Notes under the pieces: model-generated
Told to the model about the DNA's origin: nothing
Databases searched by the model: none
The model's input: the letters and a program-made list of their open reading frames with translations, nothing else
Made by a program: the position numbers and the translations under genes
Source: Bacteroidota bacterium
GTDB taxonomy: Bacteria; Bacteroidota; Bacteroidia; Bacteroidales; JAAUTT01
Direction: 5' to 3'
DNA length: 43,549 nucleotides
Assembly: GCA_020048915.1 (NCBI GenBank)
Contig: JAIFLU010000022.1
Coordinates: 1 to 43,549, forward strand
In this document: piece by piece, positions 17,296 through 25,924 of the stretch
How the letters are laid out: every line of letters begins with the position of its first letter
Position numbering within the stretch: the first letter of the stretch is position 1

Positions 17296-18315
17296 ATGGG
17301 ATTACTGCAATTTGGAAGGCTGATTGTTTATGTGGCGGTAAGTTTTATTCAGTTTGAGTATTGCTATTCGCAACCAGCAAAGTATTCCCAGGAGGAAGCC
17401 GATCGAATGACAATGACTTATGCATATTCGCTGATTCAGTTAAATTCGATAGAAGCAATTTCTTTAAAGTTCCCTCAACTGGCAGTGCTTGCCCAGGAAG
17501 CATTGCGCGAATGGAACAATGCATTTTTACCCTCCATCAAAAACATTGATGATGAGTTGATCAGAACAATGCAAAAGGAATGGGAAGATAAACGGGACCT
17601 GATGGCTCTAAAATATTCTCGGGCCGATTATTCGCTGGTGAAAGAAAACGATGCCCGGGAATATATTTTTGAAGTAAACAGACGTGCCATTGGAAAAATT
17701 GAAACTCCGGTACTCGAGACGCTGTTAGTTTTTAAGCCCGAATACCAGAAAATGCCCTTGCAGGAATATATGGATGGTTACATTAACAAATTCTACTCAA
17801 AAGATATTAAGAATTCAAAAGGCCTTCATTTGATGCTTTATTATCCAACCAGCTGGAAATCGGTGGCCGGTGATGCAAAATCGGCTTATACCCATATGTT
17901 TGTAAGTAAATTCGGGCAAGGAAACCTCTCGGCATCGCTCATAATTGAAACCAACAAATCCGACGCAAGTAAAGGCAAAAGTACCCCCTACCTTTCGAAA
18001 GAAAATTTAATAAAAGGAATTGCAAAACCCGAACAGGTATTGGAATATAAACCGAAATTAATTATTGATAATTGCCCGGCGGCAAAAATTGTGATGTATT
18101 ACGAAGTAAACCAGCCAAATCAGGTTGTAGCCTATTGGAACGAAACGTATGCATTAAGCTATAAAAATTATGCAGTGAAGCTTTCATTTGCATATACTGC
18201 TCCTTCGGGCAAAAAAGAAGATATTATTGCCGATTTGGAGAAATACAATATCATTGTTCGAAGAATGAAGGATAGCCTGGTAATTCTTTCGCAGTGGGAA
18301 CAAAAAAGGAAGTGA
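17296..18315 (+). CDS. Secreted protein of unknown function
   Basis: A 339-residue protein with an N-terminal signal peptide (FGRLIVYVAVSFIQF, cleavage near CYSQ). Residues about 30-110 look helical and charged, with no known motif. The C-terminal half (about 165-320) appears beta-rich, with HLMLYYPTSWKSV and AYWNETYALSYKNYAVKLSFAY, which resembles lipoprotein-like domains that monitor user-defined ligands, but I cannot name a family. It is transcribed divergently from the hut operon and shares its 197-bp upstream region, so it could be influenced by the same operator. No partner gene on the same strand lies within 200 bp. Function unknown. Confidence 0.7.
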   Translation: MGLLQFGRLIVYVAVSFIQFEYCYSQPAKYSQEEADRMTMTYAYSLIQLNSIEAISLKFPQLAVLAQEALREWNNAFLPSIKNIDDELIRTMQKEWEDKRDLMALKYSRADYSLVKENDAREYIFEVNRRAIGKIETPVLETLLVFKPEYQKMPLQEYMDGYINKFYSKDIKNSKGLHLMLYYPTSWKSVAGDAKSAYTHMFVSKFGQGNLSASLIIETNKSDASKGKSTPYLSKENLIKGIAKPEQVLEYKPKLIIDNCPAAKIVMYYEVNQPNQVVAYWNETYALSYKNYAVKLSFAYTAPSGKKEDIIADLEKYNIIVRRMKDSLVILSQWEQKRK

Positions 18316-18338
18316 AAACAAATGAAAACAAAGAAAAT

Positions 18339-18366
18339 AATCTGTGTTAATCTGAGTAATCTGTGG
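18339..18366. repeat. Short degenerate repeat of AATCTG units
   Basis: Three imperfect units, each starting AATCTG (AATCTGTGTT, then AATCTGAGT, then AATCTGTGG), follow one another in the gap after the secreted protein gene. It resembles the CTCTGTG-type units at 11353-11423. It is one small example of the intergenic repeat families in this window. Confidence 0.5.
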
Positions 18367-18518
18367 TTATTTTTCTAAATCATATTCCGCTCTTTTTCAA
18401 TGCACTAAAAAATATATTGCAAAATGTTTAACATCGCTTTAAACCATTTTGACTTTTCGGTATCAAAGATCCGAAAACAACAAAAACGGAAATAATGTTA
18501 AACTTAATATCCAGTAAA

Positions 18519-19436
18519 ATGAAAAAGACGTATTTAATTCTCGCAGCATTTGCTTTATTAACAGGTATGACCTTGATGAATTCCTGCAAAAAAGATGACA
18601 ATCAGGTAACCGATACCGCTGTTTTAAACCAGGAACAATCGAGTGATGAAGAAGATGTTGCGGCTTCTACCGACAATGTGGACGACGATATCGATATAAT
18701 AATGTCGGCTTCTACGTTGAAAAGCACAAATGTAAACCTCCCTTGCAATTCCACGATCGATTCATCGCAAATTGCCAATAAAAAACTTTCCATTACTTTC
18801 AAAGGTGACAATTGCAGAGGATCGCGCACCAGAAGCGGTAAAGTAGAAGTTACCCTTACCAATGGCACAAAATGGCAGGATGTGGGTGCAGTACTTACCA
18901 TAAAATATACCGACCTCACTATTACCAATAAAAAAGGCCGGTCAATCGTAATTAACGGAACAAAAACCCATACCAATGTATCGGGAGGCTTGGTTAAAAA
19001 CCTGGGATTAGCAGGAACACCGGCAACAATTATTCGCAAAATTGAATCGAGCGACATGAAAGTAACTTTCCCCAATAATACAGCCAGAACCTGGAATATT
19101 GCCCGCCAACGTACTTTTACGAAAGTGAATGGAAATACCATCATAACTGTAACCGGATTTGGTTCTGCCGACGGAAAAAGCAACCTGGTTGTTTGGGGCT
19201 CCAATCGCCGTGCAACCAACTTCTATACCCAAATTAATACTCCAGTAGTAATGTCGTCCGAATGCGATTACAATCCATCCAGTGGCGCTAAGGTTCATTA
19301 TGTTGGACTGCGCACCGTAAATGTGACCTTAGGCACCGATGTAAATGGTGTTCCGGTAACCGAAGGTTGCGCCGATTATTACAAGATCAGTTGGGAAGCT
19401 GTTGGTGGAACAAAAACAGTGATATTGCCATATTAA
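18519..19436 (+). CDS. Lipoprotein of unknown function
   Basis: A 305-residue lipoprotein. The signal peptide MKKTYLILAAFALLTGMTLMNSC ends in a lipobox (LMNSC) followed by KKDD, typical of Bacteroidota. An acidic linker, rich in Asp, Glu and Ser (SSDEEDVAASTDNVDDDID), comes next. The rest is a beta-rich domain with repeated T/N/G strands such as KVEVTLTNGTKW and TWNIARQRTFTKVNGNTII, and conserved-looking cysteines in LPCNS, DNCRG, SECDY and EGCADYY that may form disulfides. The start is ATG 18519; an ATG at 18495 in frame is less likely because it would put polar residues before the signal. No family is recognised. A strong terminator follows. Confidence 0.8.
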   Translation: MKKTYLILAAFALLTGMTLMNSCKKDDNQVTDTAVLNQEQSSDEEDVAASTDNVDDDIDIIMSASTLKSTNVNLPCNSTIDSSQIANKKLSITFKGDNCRGSRTRSGKVEVTLTNGTKWQDVGAVLTIKYTDLTITNKKGRSIVINGTKTHTNVSGGLVKNLGLAGTPATIIRKIESSDMKVTFPNNTARTWNIARQRTFTKVNGNTIITVTGFGSADGKSNLVVWGSNRRATNFYTQINTPVVMSSECDYNPSSGAKVHYVGLRTVNVTLGTDVNGVPVTEGCADYYKISWEAVGGTKTVILPY

Positions 19437-19460
19437 AAATATCAAATCTTAATAAACAGA

Positions 19461-19495
19461 AAAAGCTGCAAGAATTGAATCTTGCAGCTTTTTTT
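19461..19495. terminator. Strong Rho-independent terminator, probably bidirectional
   Basis: A perfect 13-bp stem (AAAAGCTGCAAGA at 19461-19473, complement at 19480-19492) with a 6-base loop continues into a T-run. On the other strand the A-tract also gives a T-run. It lies between the convergent lipoprotein and yebC ends. Confidence 0.85.
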
Positions 19496-19517
19496 GTTTT
19501 CAGTGCTATCTGAAATA

Positions 19518-20228
19518 TTACTTCATATTATGGTAAACCGTATTCACGTCTTCGTCCTCTTCGAGTTTTTCGAGGAGTTTTTCGACTGCGGCAACCTGCT
19601 CTTCATTCAATTCCTTTGTTTCAGTAGGAATGCGTTCAAATTCCGCGCTGATAATTTCAAAATTATTTTCTTCCACATATTTTTGAATGGGCCCGAATGA
19701 TTCGAAATCACCATAAATAATAATGGCATCATCCTCGGCAAATATTTCGGAAACTCCAAAATCGATCATTTCAAGTTCTAGTTCTTCCAAATCAATCCCT
19801 TCTTTAGCTTTTAACTTGAAATTACATTTATGCTCAAACATAAAAGCAACACTGCCCGAATTCCCAAACGCCCCTCCATACTTATTAAAACACAAACGAA
19901 CGTTTGCCACCGTGCGGGTAGTATTATCGGTTGATGTCTCCACCAGAATGGCAATTCCAAAAGGACCATATCCTTCATAAATTACTTCCTTATAATCGGC
20001 CTGGTCCTTCGAAGTGGCTTTTTTAATGGCCCGTTCAACATTCTCCTTGGGCATATTTGCAGCCTTGGCATTCTGGATCAAAACCCTGAGGCGCGAATTG
20101 GCAACCGGATCGGGACCAGAAGTTTTAACGGCCATGGTAATATCTTTCCCTAACCGGGTGAATGTTTTCGCCATGCTGCCCCAACGCTTGAGCTTTCTGG
20201 CTTTGCGATATTCAAACGCTCTTCCCAT
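19518..20228 (-). CDS. YebC/PmpR (TACO1) family protein
   Basis: A 236-residue cytosolic protein matching the YebC family over full length. It opens with MGRAFEYRKARKLKRWGSMAKTFT (family form: AGHSKW...K), followed by ARGP-like DPVANSRLRVLIQNAKAANMPKENVERAI and the YEGYGPFGIAILVETSTDNTTRTVANVR block. YebC proteins were first described as transcription regulators; more recent work on the family links them to translation of difficult (proline-rich) sequences on the ribosome. It is transcribed toward the terminator at 19461-19495. Upstream lies a composite repeat region separating it from the cyclophilin gene. Confidence 0.93.
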   Translation of the reverse strand: MGRAFEYRKARKLKRWGSMAKTFTRLGKDITMAVKTSGPDPVANSRLRVLIQNAKAANMPKENVERAIKKATSKDQADYKEVIYEGYGPFGIAILVETSTDNTTRTVANVRLCFNKYGGAFGNSGSVAFMFEHKCNFKLKAKEGIDLEELELEMIDFGVSEIFAEDDAIIIYGDFESFGPIQKYVEENNFEIISAEFERIPTETKELNEEQVAAVEKLLEKLEEDEDVNTVYHNMK

Positions 20229-20277
20229 TTCTATTTATCTATTTATAAAGTTTTAAGTCGCTAGAAGGTTGAAGACA

Positions 20278-20464
20278 GGAGTCCGAAGTCCGAAGAAAAA
20301 ACCAGATATAGCCTTTCGTTTTTCACCTTAGTCCTGATCCTCGATAACTATCGTGGATCGGAACGGCATCTGGTATTTTTTCAACTTGCAACCCGCAACT
20401 TGCAACCCTAACTCCCGGCTTTCATTTTCTTCCGTCATCGGTCTTCCAGCTTCCGACTTCCGAC
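20278..20464. repeat. Composite intergenic repeat: heptamers plus nested hairpin
   Basis: Left: AGTCCGA heptamers (about 20280-20296). Middle: a nested hairpin at 20301-20374, with an outer stem ACCAGAT/ATCTGGT and GCC/GGC, and an inner 10-bp stem GATCCTCGAT (20336-20345) / ATCGTGGATC (20350-20359) with one mismatch. Right: CTTGCAA/CCCGCAA heptamers (20384-20407) and CTTCCGA-type heptamers (about 20440-20464). The right end is nearly the reverse complement of the left, so the block is an inverted structure overall. It fills the gap between yebC and the cyclophilin stop codon. Confidence 0.75.
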
Positions 20465-20901
20465 TATTCTTCTATAATAACTATTTTCTCAATTTTATCG
20501 CCACCACGGATAGTATCAATAACTTCCAATCCTTCGTAAACCTTACCAAAGCAAGTATGGTTACGATCGAGGTGTTGTGTATTTGAGCGGTTATGGCAAA
20601 TAAAAAACTGCGAACCTCCTGTATCGCGGCCAGCATGAGCCATCGATAATACTCCTTTGTCGTGGTATTGATTTTCGCCGGTTAATTCACATTTAATGGT
20701 ATAACCTGGTCCGCCTGCACCTGTGCCGTTAGGACAACCACCCTGGATAACAAAATCAGGGATTACCCGGTGAAATGTTAGTCCGTTGTAAAAACCCTGA
20801 TTTGCAAGTTTTACAAAATTAGCAACCGTATTAGGGGCATCCTTTTCGAAAAAGTCCACCTTCATGATACCCTTTTGGGTATGAATTTCAGCACGTTTCA
20901 T
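20464..20901 (-). CDS. Peptidyl-prolyl cis-trans isomerase, cyclophilin type
   Basis: A 145-residue single-domain cyclophilin without signal peptide, so cytosolic. The active-site region is [13 protein letters not shown], with the catalytic Arg in HRVI and the family-typical [14 protein letters not shown] and GGSQFFICH blocks. It speeds up folding by isomerising Xaa-Pro bonds. The length is normal for small bacterial cyclophilins (about 145-165). I chose ATG 20901 ([11 protein letters not shown]); it gives a leader of about 24 bases after a well-formed promoter. An in-frame start at 20925 would overlap the predicted transcription start. The gene ends directly on the repeat region at 20278-20464. 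Confidence 0.94.
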   Translation of the reverse strand: MKRAEIHTQKGIMKVDFFEKDAPNTVANFVKLANQGFYNGLTFHRVIPDFVIQGGCPNGTGAGGPGYTIKCELTGENQYHDKGVLSMAHAGRDTGGSQFFICHNRSNTQHLDRNHTCFGKVYEGLEVIDTIRGGDKIEKIVIIEE

Positions 20902-20930
20902 ATTCAGTTGTGTTAATTTTAACAAAGCGA

Positions 20931-20962
20931 CAAACGTACATGAATTTTAGCAATTGCACAAA
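20931..20962 (-). promoter_or_regulatory. Bacteroidetes-type promoter for the cyclophilin gene
   Basis: On the minus strand a TTTG (20959-20962) and a TACGTTTG (20931-20938) are separated by 20 bp, which fits the -33 TTTG / -7 TAnnTTTG consensus of Bacteroidota. The predicted transcription start lies about 24 bases before the ATG at 20901. It is the cleanest promoter match in the window. Confidence 0.7.
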
Positions 20963-21098
20963 AACAGAAACTAAAAGTTGATGAAATTTTACGTTCAGAC
21001 CTATTTCATTTCCTATTATTAGGTGTAATTACTCATGAAGCACTAACTCCCGTTTGACGCGCATAAAGACACACGTTAAAAACGCGAACCAATTTTTC

Positions 21099-22376
21099 TT
21101 AAGTATTTGTTCTTCTATCCTGATTTGGACGAGGACGAGGGTTTGGCCTGTTCCCATCTTTTTTTTCATTTCTGTTTCCCTTGAATTTCTTAAAATTCTT
21201 ATTGCGGTTACCCGACTTAAACGCACGAGGTGCGTATGCCGGAGTTTCTCCAAATTGTTCGGGAACGACTTCCTTTAAAACTTCCGAACCTAATAATCGC
21301 TCAATAGCAGCAAATCGGTTTTGTTCGCGATCGCTGATCAGCGTAATTGCTTCGCCATCAGATTCAGCGCGGGCTGTACGACCAATACGGTGAACGTAAT
21401 CCTCACCATCGTGTGGAACATCGTAATTGATCACTAAATCGATATCTTCTATGTCAATTCCCCGCGACAGAATATCAGTAGCAACTAGAATGCTTAGCTT
21501 GCGGTTTTTAAAATCTTGCAACACCTGTTCGCGTGCACCTTGTTCCAAATCGGAATGAATTTCTTCGGCAGATAGCCGCGCCCGTTTTAATTCCCGCGCC
21601 AATTGTTTTACCACCAATTTTGTAGAGCAAAATACCAAAACACTTCTAAAGTTTTTCGATTGAAGAATCTGCTTTACAAGCGGTATTTTCTGGGGTTCGT
21701 AAACCACATAAGCCGACTGCCTTATTTTTTCGGGAGGACGTGAAATGGCGATATTTATTTCCGATGGGTTCACCAATATTTTACGCGCCAATTCGCGGAT
21801 TTTAAATGGCATGGTAGCAGAGAACATAAGGTTTTGCCTTTTCGGTGGCAAAAACGAAATGATCTTCATAATATCGTCAAAAAAGCCCATGTCGAGCATC
21901 CGGTCGGCTTCGTCGAGCACCAGGAATTTTAATTGCGACATGTCTACATATTGCAGATTAAGATGAGCAATCATCCTTCCGGGTGTGCAAATTACCACTT
22001 CGGTACCATCGATGAGCGATTGTTTTTCGCGGCTAAAAGTTGTTCCATCTCCTCCTCCATAAACTGCTATAGAACTTACCGGCGTAAAATACGAAAAGCC
22101 TTCCATTTGCTGTTCAATTTGAACAGCCAACTCGCGAGTAGGGACAATTACAAGGGCTTGAATATGTTCGCAGGGATGAAATTTGGTAATCTTATCAATC
22201 ATAGGAAGTAAAAAAGCGGCCGTCTTCCCTGTTCCGGTTTGTGCCGAAGCAATAATGTCCTTCCCTTCCATAATTGGAGGGATTACTTGTTCCTGAACCG
22301 GCGTTGCCGTTTCAAATCCGATGGCTTCGATACCTTCAATTAATCGGTGGTCGAGCCCAAAATCTTTAAAGTTCAA
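21099..22376 (-). CDS. DEAD-box RNA helicase, RhlE-like
   Basis: A 425-residue ATP-dependent RNA helicase with both RecA-like domains. Motifs in order: ASAQTGTGKTAAF (I), VPTRELAVQ (Ia), CTPGRMIAH (Ib), VLDEADRML (II), SATMP (III), VLVFCSTK (IV), TDILSRGIDIEDIDLVINYD (V) and HRIGRTARA (VI). A Gln motif region (ATPVQEQVIPP) lies near residue 25. The C-terminal tail of about 50 residues is basic and rich in Asn, Arg, Lys and Pro, typical of RhlE-type RNA-binding tails. The frame begins at a TTG (22374-22376) in a position that matches the family N-terminus (NFKDFGL). An in-frame stop lies shortly upstream with no ATG between, so TTG is the likely start. Confidence 0.93.
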   Translation of the reverse strand: MNFKDFGLDHRLIEGIEAIGFETATPVQEQVIPPIMEGKDIIASAQTGTGKTAAFLLPMIDKITKFHPCEHIQALVIVPTRELAVQIEQQMEGFSYFTPVSSIAVYGGGDGTTFSREKQSLIDGTEVVICTPGRMIAHLNLQYVDMSQLKFLVLDEADRMLDMGFFDDIMKIISFLPPKRQNLMFSATMPFKIRELARKILVNPSEINIAISRPPEKIRQSAYVVYEPQKIPLVKQILQSKNFRSVLVFCSTKLVVKQLARELKRARLSAEEIHSDLEQGAREQVLQDFKNRKLSILVATDILSRGIDIEDIDLVINYDVPHDGEDYVHRIGRTARAESDGEAITLISDREQNRFAAIERLLGSEVLKEVVPEQFGETPAYAPRAFKSGNRNKNFKKFKGNRNEKKDGNRPNPRPRPNQDRRTNT

Positions 22377-22473
22377 TGTATTTTATTATGTTAATTAAAA
22401 TTTTGCGTGAAAGTACTATCATTGTATCTTTAATACAAATAAAAGTGTAAAGAAAACTACTAACACATTGTTC

Positions 22474-23421
22474 ATGCAAGCAGAGATGAATGAAACCTGG
22501 CATATTATTTTGAATCCTCATGCCGGATCGGGCAAAGGACAATACGATAAGGATAAAATTATCCGTCTGGTTCAAAAGTCCGGTTTAAAATTCAACCTAT
22601 CAATTTCCGAATACCCTGGTCACGCTGTATTAATCGCAAAAGAACTTGCAAAACAAGGAATGTCTCATTTTATAGTTGCCGGAGGAGATGGTACATTGAA
22701 CGAAGTTGTAAACGGTTTTTTTAATGGGAAAGGAACGATCTCCGATAAAATTGTAGTCGGTATTATCCCTGTTGGAACCGGAAACGACTGGATTAAAACT
22801 TTTGGTATCCCCGACGATTATCAGGCGGCAATAAATATTATCAAACTGCGACATAAAGTGATGCAAGATGTGGGCGAAATCCATTACCTAAAAAATGATG
22901 GGGATATTAAACGCTATTTTGTAAACATTGCAGGCTTTGGATTTGATGCCATGGTGGCCACCGAAGCCAATAAACTAAAAGCAAAGGGCATAAAAGGCTT
23001 TCGCATTTATATCCAAAGTTTGCTTTCGAGTTTCTTTGTATTTAAACCACTACAGACCACTATAACAATTGACGGGGAAAATTTTGAAAGAAACCTTTTC
23101 AGTATAAGCATTGGCATTGGGAAATATAATGGCGGCGGCATGATGCAGGTTCCTGATGCCAATCCTACCCAGGGAATTTTCCACATAACCATCATTAGTA
23201 AAATCGGAATCCTGGGCATCCTTAGAAACCTGATTGGCTTATATGACGGCACTTTCATCCGCGATCGCAGGGTTTCGACACACACCGGAAAAGAAATTAC
23301 CATTCAGGCAAATACTACCCTTCCCGGAGAGGCTGATGGCGAATCGCTGGGCGATAGTAATTATTCTATCCGCATCCTCCCACATAAATTAAATGTAATT
23401 TATGGAAAGGACCCCAGCTAA
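22474..23421 (+). CDS. Diacylglycerol kinase-like lipid kinase (YegS/DagK family)
   Basis: A 315-residue protein of the DAGK catalytic-domain family. Landmarks are IILNPHAGSGKGQ near the N-terminus, the nucleotide-binding VAGGDGTLNEVVNGF (about 68-82) and GIIPVGTGNDWIKTFG (about 96-111). The C-terminal beta-sandwich holds GGGMMQVPDANPTQGIFHI and the closing GEADGESLG. Family members phosphorylate diacylglycerol, phosphatidylglycerol or sphingoid lipids at the membrane surface; the substrate is not readable. The start is ATG 22474, with ATG 22486 (MNETWHII) equally possible and closer to most homologues. It is divergent from the helicase gene, 97 bp away, and converges on the hemerythrin gene. 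Confidence 0.9.
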   Translation: MQAEMNETWHIILNPHAGSGKGQYDKDKIIRLVQKSGLKFNLSISEYPGHAVLIAKELAKQGMSHFIVAGGDGTLNEVVNGFFNGKGTISDKIVVGIIPVGTGNDWIKTFGIPDDYQAAINIIKLRHKVMQDVGEIHYLKNDGDIKRYFVNIAGFGFDAMVATEANKLKAKGIKGFRIYIQSLLSSFFVFKPLQTTITIDGENFERNLFSISIGIGKYNGGGMMQVPDANPTQGIFHITIISKIGILGILRNLIGLYDGTFIRDRRVSTHTGKEITIQANTTLPGEADGESLGDSNYSIRILPHKLNVIYGKDPS

Positions 23422-23454
23422 AAAAAGCTAAAACTTTCAGTCTTTTTCTTTGAA

Positions 23455-23865
23455 CTACCTGAGACCAGCAGCAGTAAAACAATCCACATATTTTTTATCA
23501 ACTTCTAAAATATGATGGTTGAGCCATTCCCTTAAAAAAGCCATCAGTTTTGAAGTAAGCATATAACTATTTCGTTTGTATTCATTGTGGAATTTCTCAA
23601 CCTCCAAAGTGAATTTGCGATGCTCGGCAATATGCTTTTCTGAATCACTATATCCGAACTGGGAGAAATATTTCTCCTCGGTATAAAAATGATCAACCGA
23701 GTAAGCAGCCATATCATGTAATATTTTCTCAATAGCATCCTCCTGATCTTTCCGCATAAATGCATCAAATAATTCATTAATCATATCGATTAATTTTTTA
23801 TGCTGGTCATCAATTTCCTTAACATGCACTGAGTACTTCTCCTGCCAGATAATAAGCGTTTCCAT
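23455..23865 (-). CDS. Bacteriohemerythrin
   Basis: A 136-residue single-domain hemerythrin that binds O2 at a non-heme di-iron site in a four-helix bundle. The expected iron ligands are all present: His22 (IDDQH), His59 (VDHF), Glu63 (TEEKY), His78 and His82 (HIAEH), His118 and Asp123 (WLNHHILEVDKKY). The N-terminal W7 and Y11 of the W-x3-Y-x-V motif are also kept. No signal peptide or extra domain is present, so it probably works as a cytosolic O2 carrier, store or sensor, which fits an organism facing changing oxygen. It is transcribed alone. Confidence 0.95.
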   Translation of the reverse strand: METLIIWQEKYSVHVKEIDDQHKKLIDMINELFDAFMRKDQEDAIEKILHDMAAYSVDHFYTEEKYFSQFGYSDSEKHIAEHRKFTLEVEKFHNEYKRNSYMLTSKLMAFLREWLNHHILEVDKKYVDCFTAAGLR

Positions 23866-24177
23866 GATAGTTGCCTTTAATGAATTATTTTTAGTGCCCC
23901 TTTTTTGTTATCGAACTATAAGTTACAAAAAAACATTGGAAAAAGACAATTACTTATCCAAACAATATTTGGTAAGGTAAAAATATTGCAAGGATACTAA
24001 ATCAGTGAGGTAGATAATTTATTGTAAAACTCTTTACAGTGGTAAACCTTCCGACAAAAATTGTTACTATACTAAAAATAAGTTGATTCAACCAAAACGT
24101 TGGAATAATCATAGATTAGATTTCCAAATTTTGATATTTTTAGCTCGTATATAATAGCATTTATAATAACCGGAATT
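23866..24177. other. 312-bp divergent intergenic region
   Basis: AT-rich DNA between the divergent hemerythrin and peptidase genes, which must carry both promoters. No perfect TAnnTTTG element, long inverted repeat, RNA gene or extra coding frame was recognised. Confidence 0.5.
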
Positions 24178-25437
24178 ATGAATATAAACCTAAGGCATAT
24201 GAAACCAAAACTATTGACAATCATCGGATTGATTACTTTTTCAACTTCAATTTTTGCTCAAAACAAAGACAAATCTGAGTACATTAATGTAGAGCCCGGG
24301 TTTTACCAAAAATCGATTTTAAAAGATGTAAATGCAGTGAACGAAAGCCTGAAACCTCATGAACCCTCAAAAAGATTTCAGATGGCGCAGGACACAACTT
24401 TAATTCCGGGAAAATTATCTGACTACAAATCGGTCTGGAGGAATCCACCGGTTTCACAAGGTAATACCGGTACTTGCTGGTGTTTTTCAACCACTTCTTT
24501 TTTGGAATCGGAACTGAAACGGACCAGCAATAAAGAATTCCGGATTTCGGAAATGTATACCGTATATTGCGAATACATCGAAAAAGCCCGTCGTTTTGTA
24601 AAAGAACACGGAGAATCGAATTTTTCGGAAGGTTCGCAGAATAATGCTGTTGCAAGGATTTACGCTACTTATGGTGCAATGCCTTTATCGGCATACAATG
24701 GCTTAATAAACGGTCGCAAGTACCATTCGCATGAGGCTATGTTTAACGATATGAATAACTTCCTCAAATCGGTGAAGGCTAATAATTCATGGAACGAAGA
24801 ATGGGTGCTTGAAACTATTAAAAGCATTATGAATAGTCACATAGGAGCTCCCCCGGCAGTTTTTTCAGTAGATGGTAAGGAGTATACTCCCAAAACATAT
24901 TTAACCGATTATCTGAAATTTAATCCTGAAGACTACGTAGAAATAATCTCATATAAACAAGAACCTTACTGGCAAAAAGTGGAATATAAAGTTGCCGACA
25001 ATTGGTGGCATAGCAAAGATTATTACAACGTACCACTGGATGTTTACATGGAAGCTATTAAAAAAGCTGTTCGCAACGGATATACCCTGAACTTTGCTGG
25101 AGATGTTTCGGAACCTGGATTTTCGCGCTCCACGCAAGCTGCCATGGTACCCGATTTTGATATTCCATCGGCTTTTATTAACGAAGATGCACGACAATTT
25201 CGGTTTACCAACGGAACCACTACCGACGACCATGGTATCCATCTGGTAGGTTATTATCAGAAAAACGGAAAAGATTGGTATTTAATCAAGGATTCGGGCT
25301 CTGGTTCACGAAATAATAATCCTAATGCCCCTGAATTTGGATACTATTTCTTTCACGAAGATTACGTAAAACTAAAAATGCTGTGTTTTTACATACATAA
25401 AGATGCTGTTAAAGACATTTTAGCGAAGTTTAGATAA
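24178..25437 (+). CDS. Secreted papain-fold (C1/bleomycin hydrolase-like) peptidase
   Basis: A 419-residue exported cysteine peptidase. A signal peptide (LLTIIGLITFSTSIFAQ) is followed by a pro-like segment of about 60 residues, then the papain-fold domain. The oxyanion Gln94 and catalytic Cys100 lie in PVSQGNTGTCWCFSTTSFLE. The catalytic His is His352 in DDHGIHLVGY. At the position where papains have Asn (IKNSWG), this protein has Asp372 in YLIKDSGSG. The large insertion between Cys and His and the overall layout match bleomycin hydrolase-like C1 enzymes of Bacteroidota. Translation may start at ATG 24178 or ATG 24199, and both give a signal peptide. It is followed by a strong bidirectional terminator. 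Confidence 0.88.
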   Translation: MNINLRHMKPKLLTIIGLITFSTSIFAQNKDKSEYINVEPGFYQKSILKDVNAVNESLKPHEPSKRFQMAQDTTLIPGKLSDYKSVWRNPPVSQGNTGTCWCFSTTSFLESELKRTSNKEFRISEMYTVYCEYIEKARRFVKEHGESNFSEGSQNNAVARIYATYGAMPLSAYNGLINGRKYHSHEAMFNDMNNFLKSVKANNSWNEEWVLETIKSIMNSHIGAPPAVFSVDGKEYTPKTYLTDYLKFNPEDYVEIISYKQEPYWQKVEYKVADNWWHSKDYYNVPLDVYMEAIKKAVRNGYTLNFAGDVSEPGFSRSTQAAMVPDFDIPSAFINEDARQFRFTNGTTTDDHGIHLVGYYQKNGKDWYLIKDSGSGSRNNNPNAPEFGYYFFHEDYVKLKMLCFYIHKDAVKDILAKFR

Positions 25438-25442
25438 CAAAA

Positions 25443-25488
25443 AAGAGCGGATTTTCAGGCATTTCAGAATACCAGAAAATCCGCTCTT
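25443..25488. terminator. Bidirectional terminator hairpin
   Basis: A perfect 14-bp stem (AAGAGCGGATTTTC at 25443-25456, complement at 25475-25488) with an 18-base loop lies between the convergent peptidase and DUF2185 genes. An A-tract precedes the stem, giving a T-run for the leftward transcript. Confidence 0.75.
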
Positions 25489-25505
25489 CCAATATAAAAA
25501 AACAA

Positions 25506-25847
25506 TTACTCTTCCAGTTTCCTGAATTTATCAGTTCCCTCTATTCTTTCGAGTTCAATACCCCTGGAATTTTTCAGGTATGGAATAATGGAAGGGTCAT
25601 AATTTGCAACGGTATTGATATCCATGACCTGACTATTTTCAATGTCATCCAGGTAATCATCGTCCTCCGTACCGGATAAAAAACGCCAGCCGCTGTCGTT
25701 TTCAATGTCTTCGTCGGGGTAATCGCGGTACATAAAACCAATTTTCAATCCATCAACAATTATGGTATTCGAAGCTACGCAACCTCTACTATCACTCACT
25801 AAAGGTTTAATATCCTCCAGTTTAATTAAATATTTTTTATCGCTCAT
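25506..25847 (-). CDS. DUF2185 (Imm33-like) protein
   Basis: A 113-residue acidic cytosolic protein. It matches DUF2185: an early VSDSRGCVASNTIIVDGLKIGFMYRD, then DSGWRFLSGTEDDDYLDD, and a C-terminal ANYDPSIIPYL. The Gly-Trp-Arg-Phe-Leu-Ser-Gly block is the family hallmark. Some members are listed as immunity proteins of polymorphic toxin systems (Imm33), but most, like this one, stand alone without a toxin gene nearby. It is transcribed in the same direction as the helicase gene upstream (78-bp gap). Real function unknown. Confidence 0.8.
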   Translation of the reverse strand: MSDKKYLIKLEDIKPLVSDSRGCVASNTIIVDGLKIGFMYRDYPDEDIENDSGWRFLSGTEDDDYLDDIENSQVMDINTVANYDPSIIPYLKNSRGIELERIEGTDKFRKLEE

Positions 25848-25924
25848 ATATTTTGATTTAATTTTTACAGTTCAATTTCTTCACCACATCAGTCTGACAG
25901 GAGTTTGAAACAAATGTGTGCAAA

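Noticed and set aside
25506..25847. Immunity gene of a toxin-immunity pair
   Set aside because: DUF2185 can be an immunity family (Imm33), but neither neighbour is a toxin; they are a secreted peptidase and a helicase.
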